DNA from: Posidonia oceanica
Lineage: Eukaryota; Streptophyta; Magnoliopsida; Alismatales; Posidoniaceae
DNA length: 64,000 nt
Assembly (NCBI GenBank): GCA_037176725.1
Contig: JAZBRS010000077.1
Coordinates: 1,364,001-1,428,000, forward strand
Direction of reading: 5' to 3'
How positions within the stretch are numbered: the first letter of the stretch is position 1; every line of letters begins with the position of its first letter. The notes under the pieces were generated by a model that saw nothing but the letters and a program-made list of their open reading frames with translations, was not told where the DNA came from and did no database searches. Positions 21,914 through 34,604 of this stretch are shown here, piece by piece. Both the position numbers and the translations under genes were made by a program.

Positions 21914-24072
21914 GTGTTGGACGCTGGAATAGGCAGCGTCCAACGTTGGACGCGCCCTGCGCTAGCGTCCAACGTTGGACGCCCTCTACTCCGGTGTCCA
22001 ACGACTCGGTTGCCGCAGCGGCTACTTCGCCCCCTTCGGCTCACCGCCCGTCCACTCCACCGCCTCCCTGCACTTACTACCCGTCCCTTCCTCCACTCCA
22101 TGCCATCCACTACCTTCCAAACCCAAGTTACTACCCATCTTCTCCCCATCTGCACCTAATCCGCTCTCTAACCCCTCACTGCTGCAGCTGACTTCCGCCG
22201 CCCGCACCTGCCACCGCCCTGACCTCGCCGGCCTTCTGACAGCACCCATGGCCTCTCCTGACAATCCTTGTGGCTTTCGCACACTCACCCGCACCTGCCA
22301 CCACCTGCAATTGCCAGAATTTCACCTACAAACTCTGACCTCCAGCACTTGAACCCATGCCATTGCAACAAAACCGCAAATTCCAGCCATTGCAGCAGTC
22401 ACCACACCGAGTCCAGAGAGAATTCGCCACCTCCAAAGCGTAGAGTGCACTCCCCTCTCCGTCCTCGACCCTTCGCCAACTCTTCTGGAGCCACCAGCAG
22501 CTCACGCGACCTCGCCGGTGTAGCTCCTGCCGCTACATCAGGAACGCCAACAAGCGAGGTGGAACCGCCGTTCCAGGCCGTCAAACGATAAGCCTTCTAT
22601 CCTCATAGCTCTTGCATGCCTATTAGCACATTCCCATGCTTTACATTTTTTTGAATCCTTTTGGCCGCGATTCATGGCCAAGAGAGAGTTCAGTGTGTTG
22701 GATACACCAGTTGGTGCGTCCAACGTTGGACGCGGCATAGGCCGGCATCCAACACCTTGTCTTGCCTTGCTCCTGTGTTAATGCCTTCCATGCTTTGTTA
22801 TTGCTTGTTTTTCTGTAAACCCATGTAGCATGCCTCCTTTATTCGTTTTGTGATGTCATACCATGCCTATATCCATGCTTTGATCCATGCCTAAGCCTTT
22901 TGCCTGATTTAAGTTCATCTTGCTTCCTGCCTGCGTTGGACGCTAGGATGAGCCGCGTCCAACGTTGGACGCTGGTTCACCTAGCGTCCAACACCCCTGT
23001 TAGCCATAACTTGCTGCCATGCTTACACTATGCCCATTTTTGATGCTTATTCATGATTCATGCTTGCTTAGAGATGCCTAGCCTCTATGGCAACCATGCT
23101 TAGGTTTGCTAGGTCTTTTCAAGTTGCATGCCTTCCTTTTGCAAGTTTAATCCTATGTTCCTATGCATGATTTCCTCTTTCTTGCTTTCCCTAAGTTAAA
23201 TGCTTGTTGTGGATGCTTCCTTTTGCTCTGATATGCCTTAGTGTAACTGCATGCATATAGGTGGGGTTGGAGCTAAGCTCCCCCTTTAGTACAGGTGGGT
23301 TTGCATGCTTTGGCCGTTGGATGCCAGAGCCTTCAGTGTCCAACGTTGGACGCTGCTGGCTCTAGCGTCGAACGTCCCAGCCCCTCATGTTTTTGTTTAA
23401 AGCTTGCATGATATTCTGATCTGGTTCTTTGCATGTCTCCTGCGTTTCCATGCATGCTTAACTTCTTTAGTAACTGTTCTTTAAATTCTTTAAATCATTT
23501 GCTAATTTTATGCTAGTTCTTTATGGGTTGTGCCTCCCAGGGCGTTGTATGCTGCTGGTGCAGGCGTCCAACAGTGGACGCCGGCCTAGCTCGCATCCAA
23601 TGACCTGGTTGTGTCTCTGACCTTGCACATGCTACAAGTAAGATTTCTGGTTTTTTTTGTGTGATCCCATGCTTGCATGTTTGTCCTATGCTCATCTCCA
23701 GCAGCCCAAATGCATGATCCCTATTTTTATTTGCTTTTTGTATGCTTCCTCTTCTCTTTGTCTTCTGGCCTGTGTTAGATGCCTGTCTCTTTGGCGTCTA
23801 ACGTTGGACGCCCAGTCTATAGGCGTCCAACAACCTGCTTGCTTTGATCCTTGATCTTGGCTTGCCCCTCGCTCTGATTCCTCTTCTAATCTTCTATTAG
23901 GTTAGTCTTGCATGTCATGCACCCATTTAGCTGTACATTTGCATATGCATTGCATCCATATAGCTAGAATGCATGGTTTTCCAAATCTACATGCTGTCTG
24001 CCTCCAGCAGGTGTTGGACGCCAGCAATGCTAGCGTCCAACGTTGGACACTGGTGTTGCCAGCGTCCAATGC
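21914..24072. repeat. Seven palindromic GTTGGACGC modules in C-type LTR
   Basis: Modules lie at about 21914-22003, 22695-22752, 22933-22992, 23314-23375, 23541-23602, 23772-23833 and 24011-24072. The plan is GTTGGACGC, about 12 nt, GCGTCCAACGTTGGACGC (a perfect 18-bp palindrome), about 12 nt, GCGTCCAAC. The first module has two full palindromes. Spacing is mostly 227-239 bp. The intervening sequence varies and is rich in GCATGC-like words. Confidence 0.9.
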
Positions 24073-27000
24073 TTGTAGATGGCTGATAGTCATTTTAAAA
24101 CGCCGACTTTGCTTCGCTCGTCGTTTTCTGCATTTTATTGCTTCATTGGCTTATTGTAACCCCTATGCATGTGGCCAAACCCCTTGTTTTGGTTTTGCAC
24201 CCGGCTTCGCCTCGTTTTCCGTGCTTTGCCCTGTTTTCCGCGCCTTGCACCGATTTCCTCGCATTGCATTGTTTTCCGTGCTTTTGCATTGTTTTCCACG
24301 TCTTGCCTCGTTTCCTATATCCCGCACCGTTTTCCGCACCTGCTTTGCTTTATCGCTGGCATGTCGTTCGCATTGCTTGGTTTCCCTGCAGTTTTACTTT
24401 ACCACATGCATCTGCATTAGGGCTATGATGCATACTGTTGACACCCCATCTTGGCAGGCCTGGACCCTTGGAGCCCTCCTGGTTATTGCTGGATCAAACC
24501 CCAACCAAAACCCTAACCCTAATCCGCCTCTCTACCCTTCAAAAACAGCCCATTTTGACCTAAACCTTTACCCCCCTTCCCAACCTCAGAACCTAACCAA
24601 AACCCATAGGAAAACCCACCACTATCCACTCAACAACCCTACCTAAAAACCTAGAAATTTCCAAACCTAACCCATTCCCAAAAACCCTAGAAAACCTAGG
24701 TGAAACTACCCTTTTTCTACACCTTGAAACCCCTCCAAAACCTCCTTAAAATCAAACCAAAACTTCAGACCCAAGACTTCAAACCCTAAACTAACCACTC
24801 ACCAATTCTTACCCCATTCCAAGACCATTAAGACCCTCTTTCACCCAAATTATCCTTTTCTCTCTCCGGGATTATCATTTTCTCTCTCCTCTCTCTCTCC
24901 TGATTATCATCTCTCTTTTCATCCTTTTCTCATCCTTTTTTGGTCTGGCTGTGGGCCCCCTTCGGTGCTTCTATCATTCCTCTATCTTATCCCTATTTTT
25001 ACTTTATTTTTAATATTTTTTCTGAATTTTAAAAAATCATTTTCCTCCAACCTATCTCTTTTCCTCTTATTTTCCTCTTTTTTCCATTTCTCTCTTCCTT
25101 CTCTTTTCCTTTTCTCCCTCTTGCAAAAATCCACAAAAACCCATAAAAATCTGCAAAACCTCAAAACATAAAAGGAGCAAATTAGAATCCTAAGAAAAAC
25201 AATTAAAAAATGTTAAACAAGCAATTAACAACTTAAACTTAACTTAAGCAAGCTAAAAAGAAAACCAAGCATGCAAACTAAAAAATGCAAAACAAATCAA
25301 AAGGAAACACTGAAAAATCAAGGAAAAAACTAAAATAAAATCAAAACCCACCAAAGATAAAAACCCATCAGAAGAATTAAAAAACAAACCCAAAAAGAAG
25401 AATTAAAAAAATCAAATACTAAAACAAGTAATTAAGGAAGGCAAAAGACCTAACCTAATAAACATAAGAAAAACAAGTTAAAAACTTAATTAAAAAAGAA
25501 AATAAAAACACACCTGAAAGACTTAAAAAACACCCTATCAAACCAGAAAAATCCAACTAAAAACTTCAAGAAAAAACCAATAAATAAAAATCCAAACATA
25601 ACTTAAAAGACTTAAAAGGAAAAAACCCTAAAAAGACTAAAACTTAAAAACTTAAAACCAACCCTGATTAATACGAAATTAAATCCTAAAAAATCCTAAT
25701 TAATATTATAAGTGTCCAACAAGGGAAATACAATTTTTAAAAAAATTTAAAAAGGGTTCAACAAGCATTTAATCAAGTGAAAACCAATTAAAAACAAAAC
25801 CAAAGTCCTAAAACCCTAATCAAGCCCAAAACACATTAATCAACTCAAAATAACCATTAAAAATCTTAATTAAAATCCTAATCTACAGCACAACTCTTCT
25901 AATATCTTTATTTATTTTTGGTTTATCTTTACCAACTTTATTTCCCCTTTTTGCCCCCATCCTTCTTTCTTATTTCCCTTCTTTCTTCCTTTCCTTTCCT
26001 TACTGGGCCTGTCGGCCTGCTTCTCTTTTTTTCTTCAAGTTTTATTTCTTTTTTCGGCCCACAGTCCGGCCCGCCCACCTTCTCCACCTTCCTTCTTCCT
26101 CCTCCAACCTCCTGCTTTTTTTTTTTCTTCCGCCGGTTTTCTCCCGCGAGCTGCTGCTACAGCCTTCCCTCCTCGTTTAAATTTGAAGCTCAATCCTTTC
26201 AATCTACAGCAGCTCGCCGACTCCTCCATCTCAGCACCAAATCCGGGAGGCTTTAATTGCCTGTCGTCTCGCCGGCTGCTTGTCTCCCTCAGCAGCAGTG
26301 GATCGCGCCGGTGGAATTCGAATTCCAGAGCGCGCGAGCAAGCCGGAGAGCAGCTGATAAAGCCTCAGCTTTCCACCTCCTTCGATCGCCTTTTGCCATC
26401 CGAGAGAGAGAGCGAGAGAAATCCAGAGAATTCTCACCAAAATCTCCTTCTTCTCCCCCTGATTTTCAGCAGCATACTCCCTCTTTTCTTCTCCAGAAAC
26501 CAAGCCCGTTCCAGCCATCCACTCTCTTGCATTTCATCCCCCAAGTTCACCCAGAAACCCAGCAGCCTTCCTCCACCTTTTCCCGGCCTTTCACCACCCA
26601 GAACACCCGGAATTCACCCGAACTTCCACCACTGAAACCAACTGCAACCCAACACCTTCCCACCTGAAATTGCCTTCACCACAATCCACCGCAGCTCCCC
26701 AAATCCTTCCCCGACACTCACCTGCACTTCACCTTTCCAGGCCACCCGATCTTCAGCCCTTTCCCTCACCACAGACTCCAAACGCCACCACAAACAGTTG
26801 CTTCACCCACTGATCAGAAACCGGCCCGACCTTCAATCTCCACCTATGCTCTACAGAAACCCAATTCGACCGCCCAGAACCCTTCCCCAGACCTCCAGCA
26901 ATCCCCCGGAGCACTCCATCCAGCCTGGGGAGCAGCAAACACCCTCCCCGGTCTCCGGCAGCATCCTCTGAACCCAAAAGAGCTGAAACATTACCTGAGC

Positions 27001-28524
27001 TGTAGAACTTCAGTCCGGTCGATCAGGAAGCACCGGAGGAACGCTCTGAAGTGATTCCAATCTCCGCGAGCAGCCGGCGACGCCCGCAGCGACCGGACGG
27101 CCCCCACCGGCGACAGCTGAAGCCACTGACGGCGGGGGAACGACTCAGGCGCGGAAAAAGGTAACCACTGCTTCCTATAGCTTCCTCTTCTTCTTCTCTT
27201 GCTTCCCTGGCCTTTAGAATAGGCTTTCCGGTCCTCCTGCTCCGTCATCAGCTCGCCGGACAGTCCTCCTTCTCCGGCGCCGGCTGCTCTTCCTCCGGAC
27301 ACTCCGACCAATAGAGCGAGCTCCAGTCGACCCCCGGAGCTCCGGACGATCGCCGACGTCGCTCTCCGCCTTCCCACGCATCCTCAGCCTCCCCTGTCGA
27401 CGGCCACGAGCTCTGGAAGCTTAGTGCTACAGTGCTCGTCGCCGTCGACGATCAGCACTATTCATTTATTTTTCTTCAGTATAGTTTTAGATGTAAATAT
27501 TGCATGTTTAGTTTAAGTTCTTCAATTTTTGCACTTTAGTCCTTCTGCCATTTATTTTTGCTTAGTTTCTAATTAAATACTATGTTAAATTGCTGTTTTT
27601 ATTTATGTTTTTCAGTATTTGCAATCTGATCCATTTACTGTGCTGTGCTGTTATAATATTTTGCATTTTAGCCCCTCTGTTTTCGTTTTTTGCATGTAAG
27701 TCCTGCTCACAATCAGTACATTTATTTGCGTATATTTTACCATACTGCATTGCATTCTAAGTCCCTGCATGTTTCTGTTTTTGCACTTAAGCCCTTGCAC
27801 TGTAGCAACCTAGGTTTCATTTATGATCTTTGCATACTGCATTGCATATTTTACCCTCTGTTTTTGCATATTTGCATTTAGGTCCATTTTAAATGGACAG
27901 TAGCTCATGCATGCATTTTTAGCATACTGTATTGCATTTTTGACCCTGATCTTTTTAAAAATTGCACCGTGGTCCTGTTCCTGATTTTTCAGAGCATGTT
28001 TTCCATACTAAATTGCATTTTTAGCCCTTGCATGATTTCAAAATTACACATAGGTCCTTGCATCTTTCAAAAAGTCATGTGAAAAGACCATTTTGCCCCT
28101 AGGTTACATTCTAGCTCCTATGCTTATCAAATTTCATGCAGACCCTTCTACTAGCATTCCCAGACTCCCCAGAACCTTGTTTTCTGGAAAATTTGCACTT
28201 TAGACCCTAGTTTTTCCAAAATTGCTTTCTGATCCCTTTCTGCTTTCAAAACTTCTTCTAAAGCATACCCTCTTTTCAAAGCAGCTTTCTGAGCCTAGTC
28301 TTTTACAAAATGAAGCCCTGCTCTCCCCTGTTTTCAAAACCCTCTCCTGTAGACCCCTGTTTTCTGGAAAATTTGCATTTTTAGCCCTTTTCTTTTTCAA
28401 AATGCTTTCTGAATCCCTGGTTTTTCCCAGTTTCTTCTCTTTGCCTTTTCTTGCTTTTGCATGCATCCTGCATTCATTTAGTCTTGCATTCTAGCATCTT
28501 CTTGCACACACCAAGCACTTTTAG

Positions 28525-28739
28525 CTCCCTTTCACTTGGGAGGACCTTTTTGCACATCCCTAGGACCTCCTGAACACCTAGATCTGTTCTTCTCCCCTGT
28601 TCTGGCCCTTCTGCCTTGGAGCTGCGTTATCTTTCAATCCGGCCGTTGGATCTTCTCAAGTAAGCTGCCCAGGCGACCGCAGCGAGGCGCTCTTCAGCAT
28701 GGACCAGACAGATTTCAGATCAGGCTCCCGGATTTCCAG
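28525..28739 (+). other. Conserved 215-nt exon-like segment, LTR 24436-30239
   Basis: AG at 28523-28524 precedes it and CAG|GTATGT follows (GT at 28740-28741). It is essentially identical to the segment at 16681-16895. Confidence 0.5.
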
Positions 28740-29199
28740 GTATGTCCTCCTGAACTCCTGCATTGCATTCATTCGCATGCCATTCGCACAGTTTTCCGTG
28801 TTTTCGCTTTCTGTCTCTTTGAGCATGTAGAATAGGGTCTCCCCTTTCTGCTTGTATCTTCCAACCTCCGTTTCGCGTATTCTTGTGTGATTTGCGTTGT
28901 GTTTTCCCTGGATTTTCCACTTAATGTGACCTCCTTCCCCCTTTTCCACGATCCGATCGCATCGCGAGCTTTGGGCAGCATGCGAGACACACCGTGGAAC
29001 GGTTTGGTGGGAAACAGTCGCAAAGAGGTGGTAATCCCTCCGTTTGCACACTCTCCCCTCCGTAGGTCTTCACACCTACTCTGAGTGGCCCTAAACGACG
29101 TCTGTTCTTACACACACGTTGTTTTGTCTCTCCTTTGGCCTCTTCTGATCTTTCTCTGCATTCTTGCATTTGCATGGCCTTTCCGAGGTTTTTCCTTCG

Positions 29200-29600
29200 C
29201 TGTTTTGGTACCGTTTCGCGTGCCCGCCCCTGTTTTGGCACCGTTTTGCGTGCCCACCTGTTTTCTTGCCTTATTTTGTGTGCTGCCTTGCTTTCTCGCT
29301 TGTTTTGCATGTCGCTCTCGTTTTTGCACCGTTTTGCGTGCCTCTTTGCTTCATTGTCTCGTTTTGCGCGCTGCCTTGCTTTCTCGCTCGTTTTGCGTAC
29401 CGATTTTATTCTTTCGCTCCGTTTTACATGCCATTCTGTTTTCTCGTCTCGTTTTGCGTGCCTTCCTGCTCTCCTGTCTTGTTTTGCGTGCTGTCTTGCT
29501 TTCTCGCTTGTTTTGCGCACCGTTTATGCTCTTTTGCGTCGTTTTGCGTGCGTTGCTCATTTCTCGCCTCGTTTTGCGTGTTTTGCGCCGTTTTCCCCTG
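29200..29600 (+). repeat. 30-bp minisatellite of A-type LTR
   Basis: CGTTTTGCGTGC-type units at about 30-bp spacing. It lacks the 140-bp duplication seen at 17406-17685, although the flanks on both sides are nearly identical to that LTR. Confidence 0.8.
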
Positions 29601-30805
29601 CATGTCGATTGCATTGCATGGTTTCCTCGTCGTTTTGCTTTCTCGCCTGCATTTGCATATAGGGCTGTGATGCTTACTACCTGGAGTTCTCACGAGCTAG
29701 GTTTCGCCTTACTCGGAACACAGACAGCGCAGCTGAGCACTTAGAGAGCACGTTTATTTCCTTGCTTTGCTTCTTCCCACTTAGAGCACACCTTGAGCAT
29801 TCATTCAGGCATTTATAGGCACATAGGCATTCAATCCTGCATTTCCCTGCGTATGCGAGCGTAAGCCTAGAAAGACCGATTCTCGGGCGTGTCGGGGGTG
29901 CCTAACACCTTCCCCGCGCGTAACAGGAGTCCTTACCCTGTCTTCTGGCCCTGCAATGACCGTACTGCCCTTATCCTAGGCTAGAGTCATCTCATTTGCA
30001 TTTGTTTGCATTTGTTTTCCTTTGCATTGCTTTGCTTTGCATTTATTGCTCGGTTTTGCGCGTTAATTCACGCATTACCCCGATTTTCCTCGTCTTCCGT
30101 TAATAGACGTGGTGGCGACTCTGATTTGTCTTATCTTTCCTTTTTCTCCTCGATTCCAAGTGTTTTCGAGTTGAGCCTCTTCCTCGGATCTCAATCGCCG
30201 CTATATATAGCGAGCCTGGTTCCGATCGGGATCGCTACACATACTACCTAGGAGTTCTCACGAACTAGGGTCCGCCCAGTTCGGAACACTAGCAGCATGG
30301 CTGAGCACATAGAAAGCACGTTTATTTCCCATGCATAGCAGGTAGGCATTTGTGGCATTTAGGCATTAGGCTAGCAATTCCCTGCATTAGTGCGAGATTG
30401 CCTAAGAAAGACCGACTCTCGGATGTATCGGGGTGCCTAACACCTTCCCTGTGCGTAACAGGAGTCCTTGCCCTTTCTCTTGGCTCGCATCGACCTTTCC
30501 TTTATCCTAGGCATTAGTCATAGCATAGCATAGCATAGCTTAGCTTAGCATTGCATCCCTTTGCCCCCTCTTTGCATCCAGTTTTACATGTCTTTTCATG
30601 TATTACCTCCGGTTTTCCTTGTCTTCCAATTCAATAGACCCGGTGGCGACTCCAATTTTGTCTTATCATCTTTTCTTTTCTTTTTTCCAGCTTTTCCGAG
30701 TTAAGTTTCTTCCCTCGGATCCAGCCGCATATAGTGAGCCTATTTTGATCGGTGCACGCAAACTTTGGTATCGTGCGTGGACGATTAGAATTCAGGATTA
30801 CTACA

Positions 30806-31560
30806 GCAGGCGCTCACCATCGCAGGGTTGCCATTCATATCCTAGGCCTTGGAACTTTTCATGCTCCTCGGTAGTGACCGGCTCGACGATCCCTTGGCCG
30901 TGACGCCCAAGTGGCGTTCACTTCTCATAGCCCCACCTGCGGCAAATGTTCTCGACCATCCTGGAAGGGTTACAATGAACGGCCAGAGAGCTAACACGCT
31001 CAAGAAGAGGGTTAAAGTTAACCGACTCAAATCGGTTAACACGGTACAAGGTATCCGACGGCTTAGGATCAAATTGGACAGTTGGCCGGGATACAGAAGA
31101 GGCCACATCGACCGGTTCATTGTCAAAGTTTTCCGCCATGACGATGATAACATCGTCGTCATAGCGAAACTTGATCATACGGTGGAGGGTCAAGGGGATC
31201 ACCTGATGCTTGTGCAGCCAAGGGTGCCCAAGCAGAAGATTAAAAGAAGGCTCCAAGTCGACGATAAGGTATTCAACATCGAATTCGACCAGGCCAATGT
31301 TAAGAGGAATAACCACGATCCCTAGAGAATCGTGGTGCATATTGTCAAAAGAGGTCATCCTCTTCATAGCTGGTGTGATATCCTCGGCTTTGAATCCAAG
31401 CTTCAATGCTGTGCGCAGGGGACAGACGTTAAGGCCTGACCCATTATCGACCAGCGAGAGGGGAATGCGGAACCTTTTGAACTACACCGTGATGAACAGG
31501 GGCTGATTATGGTTAGTCCCCGCCGAAGGTAGTTCATCACTCGAAAAAGAGATGACCTGC
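30806..31560 (-). pseudogene. pol: M1 pol: aspartic protease and G-patch-like segment
   Basis: The active site reads DNGS (Asp codon 31448-31446), followed by NVCPL and, about 60 residues on, NLLLGHPWLHKHQV, the usual C-terminal motif of plant Ty3/gypsy proteases. Further on, RRWGYEK-stop-TPLGRHGQGIVEP is a G-patch-like segment next to the protease. The TGA there (30920-30918) corresponds to Gly in element D. The element frame then meets the C-type LTR insertion at 30805 and resumes at 21695. DNG in place of the common DTG/DSG is also present in D, so it is a family trait and not decay. Confidence 0.85.
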
Positions 31561-34500
31561 GGCTCCGCGATCATGCCTACCATATTTTCCAGAGTTGAAG
31601 GCTCGATGGTTTGGGACACATGGGCAGCCTGGAACACGCGGAGAAAAGCCTCTTGGTGTTCGTGGGAAGAATGGATCAGGTCCCAGATGGATATGTCAGC
31701 CTTGACTTTTTTCAGCTGGGCCATTATGTCAACTGTAGGCTGGTCTTTTTTGGGAAGGGAGGTAATGGCTCTGGTGGTAGGTTCTGCAGAGAGGGGATCA
31801 GGGGATTGGTTTACTGGAGGTTGGCTCACAGGTGGGGATGGGCCTGCTAGTGGTTGGTTCACAGGCGGAGTAGGTTCAGGGGGGTTAGGCTTGGCTATAG
31901 GGGCTGTAGGTCTGGTTGCTAGGGCAGCGGGTCTGTACACCCTCCCCGACCGCATGACATTCGCACACATTTCTGCGGTGTAGTCATAATGAACGCGGTG
32001 GGTATCCTTGGTTAGGTTAATAACCAGAGGAACATGAGCTGCGAGCTCGAGAGGGGTTGCCGAGGTATTTGCCAGTTGGCAAGCAGATGAAGGTTGTTGC
32101 TGGGGAGGCTGTGCTGGCTCTGGCTGGGGTTTGGCCTGCAGGCAAATGGGGGGTTGAGCCTCTGGTTGTATGGCGGGCCCTGCGGTAGTACGCTCCAGCT
32201 TGGCGTCCAGTCGGATCATGTGAATCCCTGACTTGGAGCTAGCAAGCGCTGCAAGATAGAGAGAAGATGAAACAGGCATAGAAAGATCTTGAATCAGATT
32301 AGAAGGGTCCACCATAGACATGGCAGGCCCAGAGGGGAAGAGAGAATGCACACCTGAAGTCCGCGCACCTCCTGGGCCAGAATGCTTAAGCAGAGGCTGG
32401 TGGACGATGCTTGGATTAGAGGGAGCTATTCCTAATGCAGAGGGGGATGCTGGTCGAGGGGTGGAAGAAGATGCTGCCTCCCGAGTGTTGATATTGATGA
32501 CCTTTCGGTCAATCAGGTCTTGCATGGCTCCCCGTAGAGTGAAGCAATTATTCATCGAGTGCCCGACTACTCGATGAAAATCGCAGAAGTGATCCGTCCG
32601 ATTCCACCTCGGAAGAGGGTTCGGTAGTGGGTAGATTTCGGGGAGCATGAGGAGTGACGCGACCTTGGGGAGGACGGCACTCAACGGCTCCACTAGCTGA
32701 GTGTACTGGCATTGAGGGTGGGGCCATCTCTGCCCTTGGTGTTGTCCTTGCCGAACCGATGGGGCTGAGTAGACCAGTCGGCCGGTGGTAGTGATCTATG
32801 GTGTGTGAGGTGCACTAGGTGTAGGTGCATACACTACCTTATTCGGGCCGGGCAGAGCTACCATGTGGATAGGAGCGGCAGGAGAGTCGACGTAAGCAAC
32901 TGCGGGCCGTGGGGGATCCCTCCTCCTAGGGTTGTTGTTGTTGCTGCCGCTGTTGTTATTGGTGTTGCTGCTGCTACCGCCGTTGCTGGGAGATGTGGCT
33001 TGCTTGGTGAAGACGGGGAGCGCTGGAAAATTGCCGTTTCGAAGGGTGCTCTCCACGCGTGTGCTGACCCGAATCAGAGATGCAAAACTAGTGACAGCCT
33101 AGATGGCAAGTAGAGCCCTAGTGGATGGTTGCGCGCCTTGAATTATAATTTCGATAGATTCCTTGTCAGAGGGTCTATCACGAACTTGTGCAGCAAGGGC
33201 GCACCAACGGCCAACGTACTCCCCGAACGGCTCGTTGTTTCTCTGCTTGAGAGCGACGAGGTACTCGCGCTTAGGGACCAAGTCAAGATTGAAGGAGTAC
33301 TGTTCCAGGAATGCCCTGCCTAGGTCGTTCCAAGTCTTGATGGTGGCCATATCAAGTGATGTGAACCACTTAAGGGCCGGACCAGTAAGACTCTTTTGAA
33401 ATAGGTGGATCAACAACGTGTCATCAGCCTGAAGCTGAGCCAAGTCTCTGCAATATGCCTTCAAATGGGTGATGGGGCAACCCCTACCATTGTATTTGTC
33501 AAATGCCGGGATTTTGAATTTCAGTGGGAGTACCACCGCTGGAAAGCAACAGAGGTCCTGGAACTGGTAGGAGTGGAAGTCCGTGCCCTGCACTTGTCGA
33601 AGTGCTTTCTCCAGAATGGCGAAGCTGTCGTCGTTGGATTCTGGAGTTGCTGCCAAAGGTGATGGGACAGCAGGGGTAGGGACTACATACGCTGTATGGG
33701 TCGCACCGAGGTGCTCCTTTGGGTCCACCATCGCGTCGCCTGGTGATGCAACGGGATGGCCGGCATATCCATGCAGTTGTCCAGTGGGTGCTGTGGGTGG
33801 TGCAAAGTATGCAGGAGGGGGAAATTACTAATGCACTGGATGGGGGTATGCAGGATGCTGTGTAGTGAATTGTGGAGATTATGGGAGCAACAGCTACAGT
33901 AATGGCATGGTGCCAAGCAGCGGGCCAGAGAAGTGCTGTGCTCGAACCAGCCAGAGGGGCTGGCCACCAGGTGGTGGTGGTGCATGCTATGCGGTGAATG
34001 AAGTGTGTGCAAATGGGGGAGGCTGCGCCCCTATCACCGGAGCAGAGAGCAGCTGGGGTGATGGCTGGGGCGGCAGGGCAGTAGGGAATGCCTAGAGAGC
34101 AGGAACAAGATGCAGAGGGATCTCAGGTGCAGAAGGAGCTGGAGGAGGGCGGGCAGACAGAGCCATGCCCTGAAAGTTCTCGGCAAGCTCTGCCAAGCGC
34201 TGGTACCACTCTTCAAGGGTCCCGTCAGTGGGAATGCTGAATTACAGTGTTGGCGAGGGACCAGATGCAAGGGGGGAGGACTCAGACTGTCCAAGAGGAT
34301 AGGATCCTAAGGCAGAAGTCATAGCAGGGTGGCCGGCAGAAGTGACAAGGCCCAGGGAAGGATGGGTCAGAGGCGCCTCTGGAGCGCGAGCATAGGTCAC
34401 CAAGATGGGATCGGTGACCGGGTCTAGAGTAGTGTGAGTCTGCCAATGCCCCACAGGATGCTGGGGTGCCCTAGGCGATAGAGGGGGAAACCCTGGTGTC

Positions 34501-34604
34501 ACCGAGGGCACAGGAGGAATGGAAACGAGTGTCGGATGGGTCGAAGCAGAAGTCCCCTTCGGAACAACAGGAGTGAGCAGGAGCTCAAGAGCGCATTGGG
34601 CCAT
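31561..34604 (-). pseudogene. gag: M1 gag, degenerate
   Basis: ATG at 34604 (MAQCALELL) opens the frame. After a Pro-rich N-terminus (with a degenerate stretch at about 34240-33740) comes a Retrotrans_gag domain at about 33530-33050: DLCCFPAVVLPLKFKIP, KYNGRGCP, LTGPALKWFTSLD and FLEQYSFNLDLVP. A poly-Asn/Ser stretch and the knuckle Cx2Hx4Hx4C (32585-32544, CDFH ... GH ... C) follow, then a Pro-rich tail ending near AEPQVISFSSDELP at about 31560. TAG codons at 33101-33099 and 32798-32796 are Gln in D. Role in family: capsid and RNA packaging in the cytoplasm. Confidence 0.87.

Larger units (their letters stand above)
24436..30239 (+). mobile_element. A-type solo LTR (5804 bp), TSD CATAC, nested in the C-type LTR
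   Basis: It runs from TGTTGACACC to GATCGCTACA, with CATAC at 24431-24435 and 30240-30244. Outside it, the C-type LTR reads continuously (GATGCATAC then TACCTAGGAGTTCTCACG). Block order is as in 12445-18464. Exon-like segment 28525-28739; conserved motif 29896-29914. This is the youngest layer of the nest at this site. Confidence 0.96.
21696..30805 (+). mobile_element. C-type solo LTR (about 3.3 kb plus nested insertion), TSD GCAGG, inside M1
   Basis: It runs from TGTAGACACC (21696) to GGATTACTACA (30805). GCAGG flanks both ends (21691-21695 and 30806-30810). Without the nested LTR and one CATAC copy it is 3301 bp. It splits M1 just after the protease G-patch segment. The left two-thirds hold palindromic modules; the right end carries GGGTGCCTAACACCTTCCC at 30431-30449, as in the A-type LTRs. 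It differs from the A type through most of its length, but the terminal 500 bp are related. Confidence 0.94.

Noticed and set aside
22022..22591. Pro/Ser-rich ORFs in the C-type LTR
   Set aside because: Open in overlapping frames on both strands and not conserved in the M2 LTR; likely GC-rich LTR sequence.
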